Shown piece after piece: positions 9,605 to 21,931 of a stretch of DNA of 33,625 bases. The notes beneath the pieces were generated by a model. That model saw only the letters and a program-made list of their open reading frames with translations. It did not search any database and was not told where the DNA came from. A program made the translations under genes and the position numbers. The DNA comes from Vitrella brassicaformis. Its lineage: Eukaryota; Sar; Vitrellaceae. The stretch covers positions 1 through 33,625 of the forward strand of contig CDMY01000522.1 of the NCBI GenBank assembly GCA_001179505.1, given 5' to 3'. Position 1 is the first letter of the stretch, and each line of letters begins with the position of its first letter.

Positions 9605-12600
9605 TCACAGAGGCACCCCGAAGCACACAGGCGCGCTTCCCACCAGGTATCTGAACCGGCAGGCCCGCCTGGCCAGCGCCACCGCCTCAACGAGGCCCTC
9701 GTCGTTGGCCTCCTGCAGCAGCCTCGTCGTGAACCGGTCCAAATCTACGTCCGTCACGTCAAACAAAGTGCCCAAAGCTAACGGGCTGCAGCGCACACAG
9801 AGAAGCGAAGAAAATCCATGTGTGAAGGACGACATGTGGAGTGGGATGTGTACCTGCCGCCGATGAGGTAGTTGAGTGGCGTGCTGAAGGGCTCGAAATG
9901 CGGCACTCTACGGACAAGGCGGGCAGAGCTGCAGCCCAGCAGCAGGGCCGCTGCGGCACGGCACCCCCGCGACGCGCTGCTGTTGCCCCCAGTGGCCGCA
10001 TTCCCATCCCGAGAGTCCTCTTGTGCGAGTCCTGGGCGTGTGTCGCCCACCCAGCCCTTCTGCACCAGCTCGCCCGGCAGATACGCCTCGCCCCCCTGGT
10101 GACCTGCGGGACAAGACGGCAGACAAATTGGTGTGTGGGGTGTTTCGTGGTGGGATCTGGTGTCGTGCGTCTCGGTCACCGCAGTAGAGGTAGAGGTCTC
10201 GCAGGGCGAGCTGACGAATGATCTCCGTCCCTGACACAACACACATACCGACACACCACCCGTGCCATTCACCGTGCGGCCCGACCTCCCCTTGTCCCTC
10301 ACTTTCGGGCACGACGCCGATGACGCCCGTCCAGTTGGGCTGCCGCACCAGCAACGGCTTGATGGCCGCCTCAGTACAACTCAAATCACCACTCGGGTTC
10401 AATACGAAATACCCCGCTGACTGCGACGGCCGGATCTGCAGGTGCTGCTGAGGAGAGGACACAGTGCTGACCACCGCCGGATCCCTCTCCAACGTGTCGG
10501 CAGGCGACGCCAGAGGCTGCATATCACTCAGCGTGGCCAGCATGGCTGCCGATGCCACCCCACGAGACACCGCCTGGCCGTCGAGACACGGCAGAGACTC
10601 GAAGGGGAAGTCTGCCAGCGATGCGGAGGGGAAGAGGACCACTGGGCCTCGACGCGAGAGTGCCCCAGACTGGTCGCTGCTGACTGCACTGACGAAGGAC
10701 TGGGCGGCGTCCTTCCATGATGCAGCGGGGAGGGGGCCGCTGGCCGCTCGCAGTGGCATGACGCTCTCGCAGATGAGCCGGATGCTGTCACCGATGGAGT
10801 CGGTCACCTCTTCCTCGGCTGCCCCCGACGACGCCAGCTGCGGCAGGCTCAATGCAAGCAGCGTGAGACAGCACATGCCCGCCAGCACCGGCCGCACCGT
10901 ATCTGGGGAGCTGCGGTGGTCCTTGACGACAGCAAGGAGGGCATGCAGGCCGGTGAAGCAGGAGGGGCCGCCGTCGATCCAACCGAGCACCTTCCTCGCC
11001 GCCTCTCGCCAAGCCTCCCAATCGCCCGCAGGTGCAGCTAGTGGGGCGAATGAGGGCGGCCGGCCAGCAGGTGCTGCTGCTGGTGCCCTCTTGAGCGGAG
11101 GTTTGTGGGCGGTCTTCTTGGGGGCTGGTGACGGCGGTGATGGGACGCCCGTGAAGAGGAATGAGGCCCCACGGAGAAGGCTGTGTTCGAAGTCCCGGAA
11201 CAAGGTGCCGAGCTGCTCGTCAAGTGCCATTCTGCAGGCCGCAAGTAAGACAGACGCAAGACAGACGCTGCTCGCCTCACTTTGCAAGTGCGTCCTCTTC
11301 TCTCTCCGGCTCACCGTTCGTGTCGCCACTGTTTGCTGAGTTCGGGGTCCTTGGCCCTGTCCTGGTGGTGTTTGTGGATCTCTAGCGTCCGCTGCAAACC
11401 CGCGCTGTTGTCCTCCTACAAATGACATAAATGAAGACATGCCATACCATGCCTCGCGGACCCGCCGTTTCTCACCCTCCCTCCCTGAGTCTTTCCCACC
11501 TGTATCTTCCGATATCTCTGCAAGCAGCTGTCCAGGACCCCTGGCTCGCTCCCCTGCACCTTGACGCACACGAACGCCCCCTCAATATTCGCCTTGCTGC
11601 CGGCATCTTTGCCCTCGTCCGGTGCAGCACTGCGCGACCGAGCAGCAGCCGGACTCGGCCGCTTCGCCCTCGGCGCAGCAGCTGGTGGCTTGGCGTTTGG
11701 CCCCTTCCTCTGGCAGTCCTCCCGGCTCACGCCAGCCTTGCGTTGAGGTACACGAGGCTGTGATGCGTCCTGCACCACCTCCAGCACCGTCTGCATCAGG
11801 ACGGCGGGGAAGTAGCGGCCGACAGTGAGAGCCGACTGCCCCTGCGATGAGAGGGCAACGAAGACAGCACTCCACTTGACGGGCAAGAGGCTAAGAGGAC
11901 TCGTGGCGTGCCGGTGTTCCTGTGACGGCTGGAGGGCGACCTGTGCGGCGAGCAGACGGGGCGGGTCCTTGTCGAGCGGCCTGCTCTGCCGCTGCGTGCG
12001 GCGGAACTCTCGAAATGCCGACACCATGAACCCACTGACGGCGGGGAACAGGCTTTGCACCAGCGACTGCACGCGCCACTGCAACTCGCACAGCCGGGAG
12101 GCCTCCTCTCGCGACGTTGGTGTCTCCTGCTGCAGGGTCTCGGTCTCCGTAGGCCTCTTCCTCTCAGGTGTGGCTGTCCGCGACACACTCCGCCCCCTGC
12201 CCCTGCCCCGACCCCGTCCACCGCGGCCCCCTCTGGCCTTGGCCTTCGCTTTGCCCTTCGGCTGTGCCTTGGGTGGCTCTCGTGGCGCGGCAACCTCATT
12301 GCTTGACAGCGAAAGGGCCTCCACGGCCATGTCCCTCCCCACCATGAGGGCTTCGATGAGGAACAGCGCCGCGTCGCGAATGGCAGGTCCCAGACACAGC
12401 AGTCGGGCCAACCGCAGGCTGAGGGCAGCCAACGCGACGCTGCAATGCCAGCTGGCGGACTGCCCCTTCTCCGTTCCTGTCAGTGACTCAAGCACCGAGT
12501 TGAGGGCCGCCGTGTCGACCTCCCATCGGCAGCCTGCTGTGGTGCTCTCGTTCGGCGTCAAGAGACGGTGGGCCAGCTGAAGAGTCATGATGCACCCCTC

Positions 12601-15600
12601 GAGCGACCCTCCATTCTTCTCATCGGCACTCAGCAACCTGGACGCCACCTCCAGGCAAAGTCGGGCCAGGCTGGGTGTGGTAGGGTGGAGCTGCTGCAGG
12701 CGCGTCCTCAGGGCACTGACCGTGGCACCAATAAGGCCGTCAGACATGTTGGTGGCGCTCACCGCGCCGTCCCCGGGCCACCAGACTTGCGGACAGGCGC
12801 TTGTGTCGCCGACAGACGCACTGTGGTCGTCCATGAGCAGGCTCCCATCCTTGTCGCGCCGCCAGGCCAGCAGGCCCATGACCTTGGCGGGCTCGAGTCT
12901 GGAACATGCCGGTCGTTCGCCGCTATTGTCGTCCTCATCAGGTGAGTCATGCTCCTCTTGACACGACAGTGGCTCATCGTCAGCTGCGGCCTCTGCTTGG
13001 CCTCCTCTCGGGTCGGTCGCCACAGGGTCCACTCCCCAGGCGATGGGGCTGGCCAGGGGGGATGGGAACAGCGGCTGCTCCAGGTTGACTAGGGCCAGCG
13101 CGAAGTGCGCCGCCCAGTTGGTCAGCACGCTCTCGCTCGAGCACATGGTCAGGCCATTGGTGTAGAAGTACTTGGCGTATGAAGACATCTCGGCTTTCTC
13201 CGACAGCTGGCCGAGGAGCAGGAAGACGCGCAGGACGGCCGCCCAGCTCTGCCACCGGTCGAATTTGAGGCGGATGGCGGAGATGGGCTCTTGGTCGGGT
13301 GGACTGGCGACTTTGGCGCGTCTCATGGTGGTGAGGCCGAAGCCGGTGACGAATGAGGCCGCGGTGAATGCGTGGGCCATTGCGGCGCCTAGAGACCCCT
13401 GAACATACATGCGATGCCTGCAGACAGAGAGACCAAAGAGGAGATTCATGAATGATCGACGGAAAGTGTCACGGTCAGCTCGTTGTGTCACAGCCTGTGT
13501 GTTTGGTACCTGGCGAGTTGTGTGGAAATGGTGACGTAGTGGATGCATTCCTGCTTCGTCAGTCCGCCTCCCTTCGGCTGCGCGTCGACAGGGCGTAGCG
13601 TGGCGCCGCTGTTGACTGGACGGGGCGGGGCTGGGGACCTCGGACCCCCATCAGGTGCGACAACGGCCGCCTCGCCATACAGTTGCAACACCTACGTCAA
13701 GAGCGAAAGGCGGCCATCAGGCATGGAACACATATACCCTTGTCCTTCCTTGGCTGACCTCGTTGGCACGTGTCCAGTGGCCCAGTGCCTGCATGGCTTC
13801 GATAGCCGCGGCTCTCAGCCGCCCTCTGCCCTCGTCCACTATCGCTCCCTCCTCCAGCCGCACGCGCAGCGCTTCAGCCGCCTCAAGCCACTCCCACGCT
13901 CGACACATAGCCTCTCTACCGCCACCAGCACAGTCATGAGCCAGCGCAATGCTAAGGCGATAGAGCACCACAGCACAACCCCTCTGTCGATGAGGGTCAG
14001 TCGATAGATTGTCATCGTCCGAGGGATCGGCCCATGATAGTGCAAGAAGACGGGCTGCCAGCTGGAGGGTGGCGATCGTCAAGTGGCTCCATGTTGAGGC
14101 GGGCGACGGGGTGACGTCTGGCGATGTGTGGAGTAGGGGAGGGGTCGACAGCAGCTCAAGGAAGGAGGCCAGCTCCAGGGAGGCCCTGAACCCAGCCAGA
14201 CAGGGGAGCAAATGAGTGAAAACGACGAACTATATGCGTGTGGCGTCCTGATAGTCTCACCTGAGCAGCTGCTCGTTGTGCCTCTCTGACGTCTTGTCAC
14301 AATCCACCCCGTCTCGACAGCTGGCCACCGTCATGGCCCCCACGTCCGCTACATCCACCCCCGCAGCTGCATGCAGGGCCTCCACTGCCGCCTGCAGTGT
14401 CTTGAGCGCCTCTGCACTGGCCTTGGTGCACTGCTCCCACCCACAGCCACCCTTCGCTGTCCCCTTCTTGGCTCCCCTGCCTCTCTTCGCCTTGGCAGCA
14501 CCGGCAGTGGGCAGAGCTTTGGGGGGTGTTGACGGATCGAGACAGAGCTGCGCGTAATGGAAGAGACACTGGGCAAGGCAGAGCTGCAGCGGCCTCAACA
14601 CATCGGTAGCCGGCGGCCGCGCTGCTCCTCCCCTGCCCTTCCCAGAGGCACCGCGCACTGGTGTGTCGATCACGGCCTGCAGACGGCTCTTGGTGGCATC
14701 AAGGGCTCTCAGTCCCGCATGGGCACACTCAGAGGATGGACATGCCCGCACCAGCCATGCCGCCAGGCGCGTCTGGTTGTGCATTGCGCCAGCGAGGTTC
14801 TCTGATGCTTCCATCGACACCGTCTCCTTCATGCATCTCTCCAGATGGTCGAGCAGGGCCTTGTGCATTGTAAGGAGGAAGGGCAGCAGCCGCGGCATGG
14901 CCCTCTTGCCGACGTCGCTCATGGTGGCATGCTCCGCGCAGTAGTGCGTCCACAGCTGCAGCTCCTTGCCGAGCCAGTTGGCCGCGGCAACAGAGGCTCC
15001 CTCACTGGGTTGCCGCACAGCGTCGAGAAGAGGGCACTGGCAGATGTCGGCGAGGTCGCTGTCGTCCCCCTTCGCCTTCTCGTCGATGAGCCTCAGCCGG
15101 GCCTTGACGCCAAACGCGTGGATCCAGCTGATGTCCTTCTTGATCTGTCCCTCGTGTGTCTCGTCAGCCAGGGCATGGGCGAGGAAGGACGTCGACTGGC
15201 CGAGCAGGGCGTGGATGCCGCCCCACTGCTGCCGGTCGTAGGACTCCTCAACCAGCGTCTGGAGGGTCTGCACGAAGAACTCCGTCGCCTCCCTGCTAGC
15301 CAGTGGGGGCGTGTGGTCGTTTGACGGTGAGGGGAGGCAGAGTGAGGCGAGCAGGTCGTACGCCAGCCGGAAGCAGGCGATGTGTGCGTCTGACTGGCCG
15401 CTGGAGGCCTTGCCCCTGAGAGTGAAGCCCAAACGGCGCACACTGACGACAAAAACGACAGCATGAGAAAGACATCCATCTCTTGGCTCATCAGACTCTC
15501 CTTGCTGGTGGGTGCATGTTTGTCTAGTTGTCTTACGAGTCAGCAGGTGCGAGGAGGCTGGCTGCGTCGGCAGGGGTGGGGGATTTGCCCTCCCGCTGCA

Positions 15601-18411
15601 TGAACAGCCGCACTGTCTTCTCCAGCAGCGCCTGCAGCTGGATAGACAGACAGGCAGACAGACAGACATTTGCACACGATTCTCAGCCCGAAGGCGTATG
15701 TGCGTCTACGTAGCCGTGGGCCCTACCTGTGCCGATCGCTGTGGATTGCGGACATTGGCGACGAGGCGCACGAGAACGTCTACCTCTGTCTGTATAAAGA
15801 CAGACAGACAGCAAGGGGCAAAAGGGTAACCATAAGAAGTAGATCTACGAGATCTTCTGCTCGTGATTGCCAGTGTTCCTAGGTACCCGGAGGATCTGTG
15901 CGGCCAGCGTGCCGTCGCCTCCCTCCTTCCCCCGCAGCCGCCCCACCGCATGCCTCAACACGGCGGAGGCCTCACTCATGGCCACACCGACTCGCACCAC
16001 CCGCCCGTCCGTGTCGGCCCCCTCCCGCCTCTCCGCTCCCTGCGGCCTGGGTGTGATGGCCCCGAAGCCAGGAGTGCCCTTGCTCCTCTGAGTGGGTGGT
16101 GGTGGCGTGGCATTGCGGCTTGCCCCCTGTGACGGCTTGTTGAGGGCCGCGGTGAAGCTCTTGCCGACGAATCGGAGGGTGGTGAAGAGCTGGGTGTGGA
16201 TCTCTGAGAGGGCTGATGTGGTGATGTGGGGGGATCGGTGGATGGTGTCGAGCAGTCGGGGGATGGCGGACAGGGCCGTGTGGAGGGAGGCGAAGAGAGC
16301 GTCGTCGTGCCACATGCGGCAGAGCACATCCTCTACGCGACAAATATACAAGAGAAACGTACAGATAGTTCACTGCCTGCAGTGCCTGCCCTCGTGATGG
16401 GGTGGATGTGTGTACCAGTGTATGTGTGGAGCTCTCGCATCCTGAACCGGAGTATGGACAGGGCCAAATCGGCACTCTCTTCAACGTCGCCGACAGACCC
16501 CACATCCGAGCACTGCCGACACTCAGCTACCAAATCGCCAAACGCACCTGAACACGCGCACAAAACCATACCTCGCTGCTCCGAAGCCTCAGTGGGCCGC
16601 TCGCTGTTGCCGCTCTGCATACCTGCGGCCGCACACACCCGTCTGAGTGCGTCTACAATCCGCCCCATTGCGGCACTCTGCACGGGGGCCTGCTGAGGCG
16701 TCGATGGCCCCTTGGTGGGCGTGACGGGACGGTCGGCCAGCTTGCGCTTGTACTCGGACACGAAGCCGCAGAACGTCTCGTAGAGGTACATGAGGGCTGC
16801 CGTGGGGGCACGGTGGGTGAGAAGAGACGCGAGAGGGTGGCGGGCGGAGGGCACAAGGGTGGGGCACAGCAGTGATGTTGCCTCTTCGACGATGGACAGC
16901 TTCAGCTCGCGAGACATGCCTGTAGGTGGGGAAGCACAGGGGCCCCATAGTCATCGCACACAGCTCGCGATCCATCCTTGTCTTTTGGTGCCTACCCGTC
17001 CAGTAGATCGCCTGAACGATCTGCTTGGCGCTGGCGTGGAAGCGCTGCCTCCGCTCATCTCCCGCGTCAGATTCCCTCCCGCCGTAGAAGGCGAGGAAGA
17101 CCCCCAAACACGCACAGCGCCACACGCACCCCAAAGCGACGGCCCACTTGTCACCTTCCCCCTCGCCCACAGCTAGGTCCGATGCTGCGGTCGCCGCCTT
17201 GATCAGCGGCGCCATGAGGTGCTTCTCGATGGTGAAGTTGACGCTGTCGGTGTTGGTCTTGGTAGGTCGGTGGTCTTGCAGGGTCTCCATGGCGACCATG
17301 AGGGGCAAGATGCGCTTGACAGATACCATGGCGAATGTCTGCATAAAACACAGAGAGGGGAAAGGGCATCACGTCAAAGAGCATCTTTGTCCAATGGTCC
17401 ATGGGAGTGCCCTGCCCTTTATGTGGACCCACCTGGAGCTCTCGCATCCTCTTCCGAGCGATGACCATGTGTGCCAGCACCTTGCACCCGTCCATCAGGA
17501 CGCCACACAGCCGATATGCATCCTCGGCGCCGCCGCCACCACCTCCCGCATCATCATAGCTCGACGCACCCTTCCTCCTCTTCATGTTTCCCTCTCCCCC
17601 ACGCAATCCGATAGTCAGCAGCTTTTCCGCCACATCAGGAGGGCACGGCAGTTCACACAGCTCGCCCGCCGTGCCACTGCTGCTCACATCGTCTTCTGTG
17701 TCAGGGTCTCCCCAATGTGGCGTGGATGGCCTCTGCCGAACGGCACGGCCGGCTGTCGACTCCACACATGTGGCGGTGCAGCCGTCCATAGTGAGAGGGA
17801 ACAGTTCTGCAGGCGGCTCGACACGGGGGACTGGGCAAGGAGGGGCAGCCGATGGCTCTCGCAGCTGTGCGATATGCCGCTCCAGGTACTGGAAGAATGA
17901 CACTAGCTCCGGTGCAGCGCCGCTCTGATGGGAGAGAACACACAGTGAGGCATCATTCATGGACTTGGTGACATCACAGGCTGCTCACCGCCTTCACGTC
18001 TGCGAGGGCGAAACACACACGCACCCACAGCTGCGCCAAGTCGACTGGGGAGAGCACCGGAGCGGGCGCAGCCTTCTTGCCCTGCCGAGCAGCCGATGCC
18101 TGCATGGAGGACTGGGTCTCCTTGAGCGTGGTGAGGCATTGCTGAGCTATGGATGCGTAGATGGGCTTCTCAGTGGCCGGGGCGCTGGACGCCCGCCGCA
18201 GCGTCTGCGAGGCGATCTCGAGGATGGCACCGTGGAAGGAGTCGTCACAGGGCCTGCACACCACACATGGATACCAGGCAGATGAGATCACGTGTGGGTC
18301 CCGCCCTGACCTTTTGGATGGATGGCGCGAGATGATCTCAGTGACCTTTTGCTCGGCCTCTGCCGGATCTCTGTCCAGCAAGGCAACGACGTCCCGTACC
18401 GACGTGGTCAT
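9605..18411 (-). CDS. ESP1: Separase (peptidase C50), 17 exons, 2509 aa
   Basis: It is the caspase-like cysteine protease that cleaves cohesin to release sister chromatids. Exons (minus strand) are 18411-18311, 18253-17989, 17924-17433, 17338-16996, 16919-16416, 16332-15887, 15789-15727, 15631-15537, 15442-14261, 14185-13759, 13691-13510, 13417-11500, 11415-11315, 11231-10303, 10230-10180, 10103-9854 and 9785-9605, totalling 7530 nt. The C-terminus is diagnostic: a QLGTLFRDFE helix, FPFESLPCLDGQAVSR, FVLNPSGDL, then LYLYCGHQGG with His2368, LLLGCSSARL with Cys2424, STPLNYLIGG and FDVTDVDLDRFT. The usual GHGxG reads GHQGG. A Gly/Ser-rich insert of about 30 residues separates the His and Cys blocks. 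The N-terminal two-thirds should be the helical repeat scaffold, interrupted by basic patches near residues 1085-1100 and an RGRG run near 1750-1780. Securin is expected to regulate it; no securin gene is visible. The start codon is the least certain point. Confidence 0.93.
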
Positions 18412-18637
18412 TTCCCCGATGGACAACGCAACAGTCCGATCGCAAGCTCGCAGTGGCAGACGATGGGTTACACAGATCTTGTGTGTTTTTGTGACGTGGA
18501 GGTCGGCGAGAGGCAAGAAAATTCAGGCCCACATCTCAGCTGCAACCGGCAGAAGTCGAGCGAAGAGGCCCCACAAGCGCGGCCGAGCGACGAGGGCGGA
18601 GGTGGCCGGCGCCCGGAATCATTCGACGAAGAAGGCG
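18412..18637. promoter_or_regulatory. Short divergent spacer, candidate bidirectional promoter
   Basis: Only 226 bp separate the predicted starts of separase (-) and the membrane-protein gene (+), so promoter elements for both must lie here or within the first exons. No TATA-like motif stands out. Confidence 0.4.
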
Positions 18638-21185
18638 ATGAGTGTCTCGGAATCGTCGGAAAGCAGCCTGGCAAGCAGCCGAGCGGCACCAGCCACGGGA
18701 GTGGTGAAAATTGGATGCCTGAATCGCCTGGATCGCCGACAGATGGGCATGATGTGGACGAACGGGGAGTGGAGGACAGAGGCGAGGAAGCTTAAAGAGA
18801 TGGTTGCTCAATTCTACGAGGGGGCAGGCAGCAAGGCGGCGTACGAAGAGTTTCCCACTACCCTTCGATACGAGACGCAAGTCAACGACAGTGGGGAGGT
18901 CGAAGAGAAGCTTGTCGGGATAGCGTTCACTCCCGAGCCCTTCATGAACACTGCATGGAGAGTCGCTCGTGCCCTTCTCTTTCAATTGGCAACTGCATTG
19001 GTCTTTGCAATCGCATGGGCGCTCTTCTGTGTGGGTAAGATAAAGCCAACTTCACGTGCAAGGAAACAAAGAAGATGTATCTCGACGGATGCCATCATGT
19101 TTGTGCGTTTATGTAAGGTTGCTGGCCGATGTGTGAGTAGAAGAGCTTCAGTCGCGGGGTGCCGTGGATAGTCCTTGATTTCGTTCGTGTGCTGCTTATC
19201 TGTGTCGGCTATATCGCCGGCGCACTCCTAATGGCCGAGGGGGATGGAGGACTAGCTTTGCGACGCCTTGTCTCGTGCTGGTGGCTTTTCGTGCCTGGCG
19301 CACTCTATGTGTTTTCAAAGGCAGTGGTGCACCACTTTTTTGAAGGGTTCAGAGTCCTATACAAAGCTTACATAATGCCCCCCGCGGTGTTTGTCGTCAT
19401 GCTGCTCATACCCTTCCTCTTCTTTCGCTTGAGCACCCACAGGAATAAGACTGTTATTCGGCACAGGAAGATGACGTATTCCATCCAGCTGACGTTGATA
19501 TATTCTGTAAATGTGTTACTCGGACACGTCACGTAAGCCGAAATGCCCATGTCAACATTCGATGTTGGCCTGCTTGTGTGTCTCCGGCAGCCAATTCTTT
19601 TTCCTGCCTCTGGCCGTAGAAACGGCGACGACCGATACGGAGCGGACACGAGTGGCATTCGGTTTCCTGCTGATCACGTGGCCACTCCTTGGATTAGGTA
19701 CGTTGGTTCTGCGATGATGCTGATGTGCGCGAAATGGCCTAGCCGTTCTTACAAATCAATCAGTGACGGCCACCAATCGGGCTATTCGGGATGGATCAGC
19801 ACTGCAGACAGCACCATGTCTCGCCTTTGGGGCTGTTGCGCATGCTTTGTTTCCTCGCATGTAAGCAGCACCCAAGTGAGAGACGAATATACATGATCAA
19901 TGCATTGCTCTACAGACTTCAGTCAAAAATGGCATTGCTTTCGCTGCATCAAATCCTGACATCTGTCGCTCTCGGGTAAGGTCTGCCTGACATATTGGCC
20001 CCTGCCATTCGCTGCCCTGTCCATTCTCCTCGGACAGGTGCTTCGACCTCTTGACAGACATCGCGATTCCATATTGTATGCAAGCAATCGATACATTGCA
20101 TTCCAAGTCATGTCTCTTCACATTCTTCTTGCGTGAGCAGGCGTTCTCCTTGGTGGCGCGAGCAGGAGGCTATTCATACGACTGGTGGCCCGCTTCAAGC
20201 CGAAGCAAAGGGAGACGCAAGATCAACATGATGCTGTCGACATTATTGACGTCAGGGACGCTATGGGAGCTACGGCTAAGAGCAACAGCGATCGAAAGCC
20301 CGGCCCTCCACTGAGTGGTCTTTCCACGAGGGCGGCGTCGTACCGCCGTTCGAAGAGTGCGGCATTCGATCGCCTCCGCTCCATGTTAAGCCGCTCGTCG
20401 CTTGCATCGCAGCTGAGTAGGATACTTGACGCGCAGTCCAAATTCGTGACGGCGGGGTACCATCCTATGTTCCTTCGTCGACTCAGCGACGTGAGCACTT
20501 GACAGGAAGAGTCATACATTCCATCCATGTATGTCTCCTTTTCCTGTTGATTGAGTACAGCAAGTCCATTTGTACGGCCTGGCGGAGCTGACCGCACTGG
20601 TACGAACACATGCAGGGAGGCAGGGACGTGATGCTTCCGTTCTGTCACCTTACTTACAGATCTTCTCCAATTTGTGCTCCATCATCTTTGAACAGGTGTG
20701 TGTGGACCTGCAGTATCACACCTGCCTGTGTATGTGTTTCGTCATACAGATGTTGTTTCCATCTGGCGAGCGGTTGGCGGAGAGACTGGCTGGCCTGGCG
20801 GTCCTTGTGCTTATCGAGATGAGCCTCGAATTCCTACTCTTCTGCGTGAGCTACATAGCTCTCCATTAAAGCGCAAAGACAAGGGCAATTCCATTCGCTC
20901 ACCATCTGCCTGGGTGTGGCTGGCTGTCTTGTCTTGGTGCGTTGGATGCAGTACATGGTTCGTGTGATCAATTTGCCATTGATCAGGAGCGAGAGGGAGC
21001 CGAAAGCCGTGAGAATGCGACTCATGGGCATGTTTTTCGCCGGCAGCATCTGTGTCGTTCACGGCGCTTCACACATAGTCGCCTTCGTTTTGCAGTCGTT
21101 GGACAGAGCGGCATATGGCAGCGTGGAGCTGCACGACTACTGTCCGCACGACTCTTTCCTCTTGCGGAGACACATGGGGGCATAA
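18638..21185 (+). CDS. Multipass membrane protein of unknown function (11 exons, 604 aa)
   Basis: Exons are 18638-19034, 19172-19532, 19591-19697, 19764-19860, 19916-19975, 20038-20075, 20141-20490, 20561-20599, 20660-20695, 20750-20845 and 20952-21185, totalling 1815 nt with all phases matching. About eight to ten hydrophobic segments are visible. They include residues 111-131, 135-155, 200-218 (ending FVVMLLIPFLFF), 232-250 and 273-288, a long hydrophobic pair about 325-357, one near 508-527, and a last near 552-577. A polar Ser/Arg-rich loop (about 375-470) separates the two groups. I do not recognise a transporter, channel or receptor family. The start could instead be Met36 (18743). The first intron (19035-19171) is the weakest junction. 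Base composition is less G+C-rich than its neighbours. Confidence 0.75.
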
Positions 21186-21901
21186 TTGATTGAAATCAGC
21201 CAGCCAGCCAGCCAGTTGGTGAGTGAGATACATATCCGTATGCCGTGCTGTGCTCTGCTAAGGCAAGAAAAATGGCTGTCGTCAAGGTTTTCATGTCTCA
21301 TATGGGTAGGGCTGATATTGACGAGTGAGTGGTGCCCGCAACGTACTAGGACTTATTGGTTGTGATTGGCGATTAAGCGGAGCTTTGGTGTCGTTTCGCT
21401 CCACCTCACCAATCTGAGTTGTCTGCGTTGGTTCGATGAGTGAGACTGCTGCAGGCGTTGCATGTCAATGAGCGGTTCATCCACACACACACTGTCGAGT
21501 CAGTCGGCAGACAGCAGGCAGGACATGCAAAAGTCGTGTCACTACCAGCCATCCATCCATCCATCCCTCCGTTGCACCCTGCCTGTCATGTGGTGAATTC
21601 CTCAGTCAGTCCCCATCAAAAACGATGCACTTTGCCTGTATTTCACCCACATATCGGAAAAAGGCAGTTGGTGGCCAAGCAGACAGACAGACAGACGGGA
21701 TTATGTGGCCTCACTGCCGTCCATCCATCCCTTCCTGCTTTGCATGCAGCTCACACCGACGTGTCACTACTGAGGTCCCCTCCCTCCCGGCACACAGCAT
21801 CTTCTCATGCATTGACGGAGAGGAGGAACAGGAGGAGGAGTAGCCAGTGATACAGTCAGCCACATCATTGTCAGCAATGATGTGGCTATCTGTATCACTG
21901 G
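21186..21901. other. Convergent gap with simple repeats and a long foldback
   Basis: The gap separates the membrane-protein gene (+) from the coiled-coil gene (-). It holds CCAG, CCAT and GACA simple repeats (near 21203, 21549, 21678 and 21720) and the left arm and loop of the 57-bp inverted repeat. A + strand open frame through the left arm is an artefact of the inverted copy of the coiled-coil gene's 3' end. Confidence 0.6.
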
Positions 21902-21931
21902 CTACTCCTCCTCCTGTCCCTCCTCTCCGTC
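21814..21931. repeat. 57-bp inverted repeat at the 3' end of the coiled-coil gene
   Basis: Arms 21814-21870 and 21875-21931 match at 54 of 57 positions without gaps, around a 4-nt loop (TCAG). The right arm covers the last codons, the stop codon (21904-21902) and about 27 bp of 3' flank of the minus-strand coiled-coil gene. The left arm is an inverted copy of that same segment, so it encodes the same Glu-rich tail and stop on the + strand. Confidence 0.9.

Noticed and set aside
10464-11339. 291-codon + strand frame across separase exon 14
   Set aside because: It is antisense to the exon coding the FVLNPSGDL and FPFESLP separase blocks; no independent support.
16548-16571. Possible 24-nt intron inside separase exon 5 (GTATGG..TTCAG)
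   Set aside because: It has GT..AG ends and keeps frame, but is far shorter than every other intron here, and removal is not needed. It is left as coding with some doubt.
19035-19171. Alternative first-intron borders of the membrane gene (donor at 19031 with acceptor at 19140 or 19143)
   Set aside because: They keep phase 0 but use a weaker donor. GTAAGA at 19035 with the acceptor at 19171 fits phase 1 and gives smoother hydrophobic sequence. Not excluded.
21440-21843. + strand frame ending in a Glu-rich tail just before the foldback loop
   Set aside because: The Glu tail and stop come from the inverted copy of the neighbouring gene's end; the rest is low-complexity.
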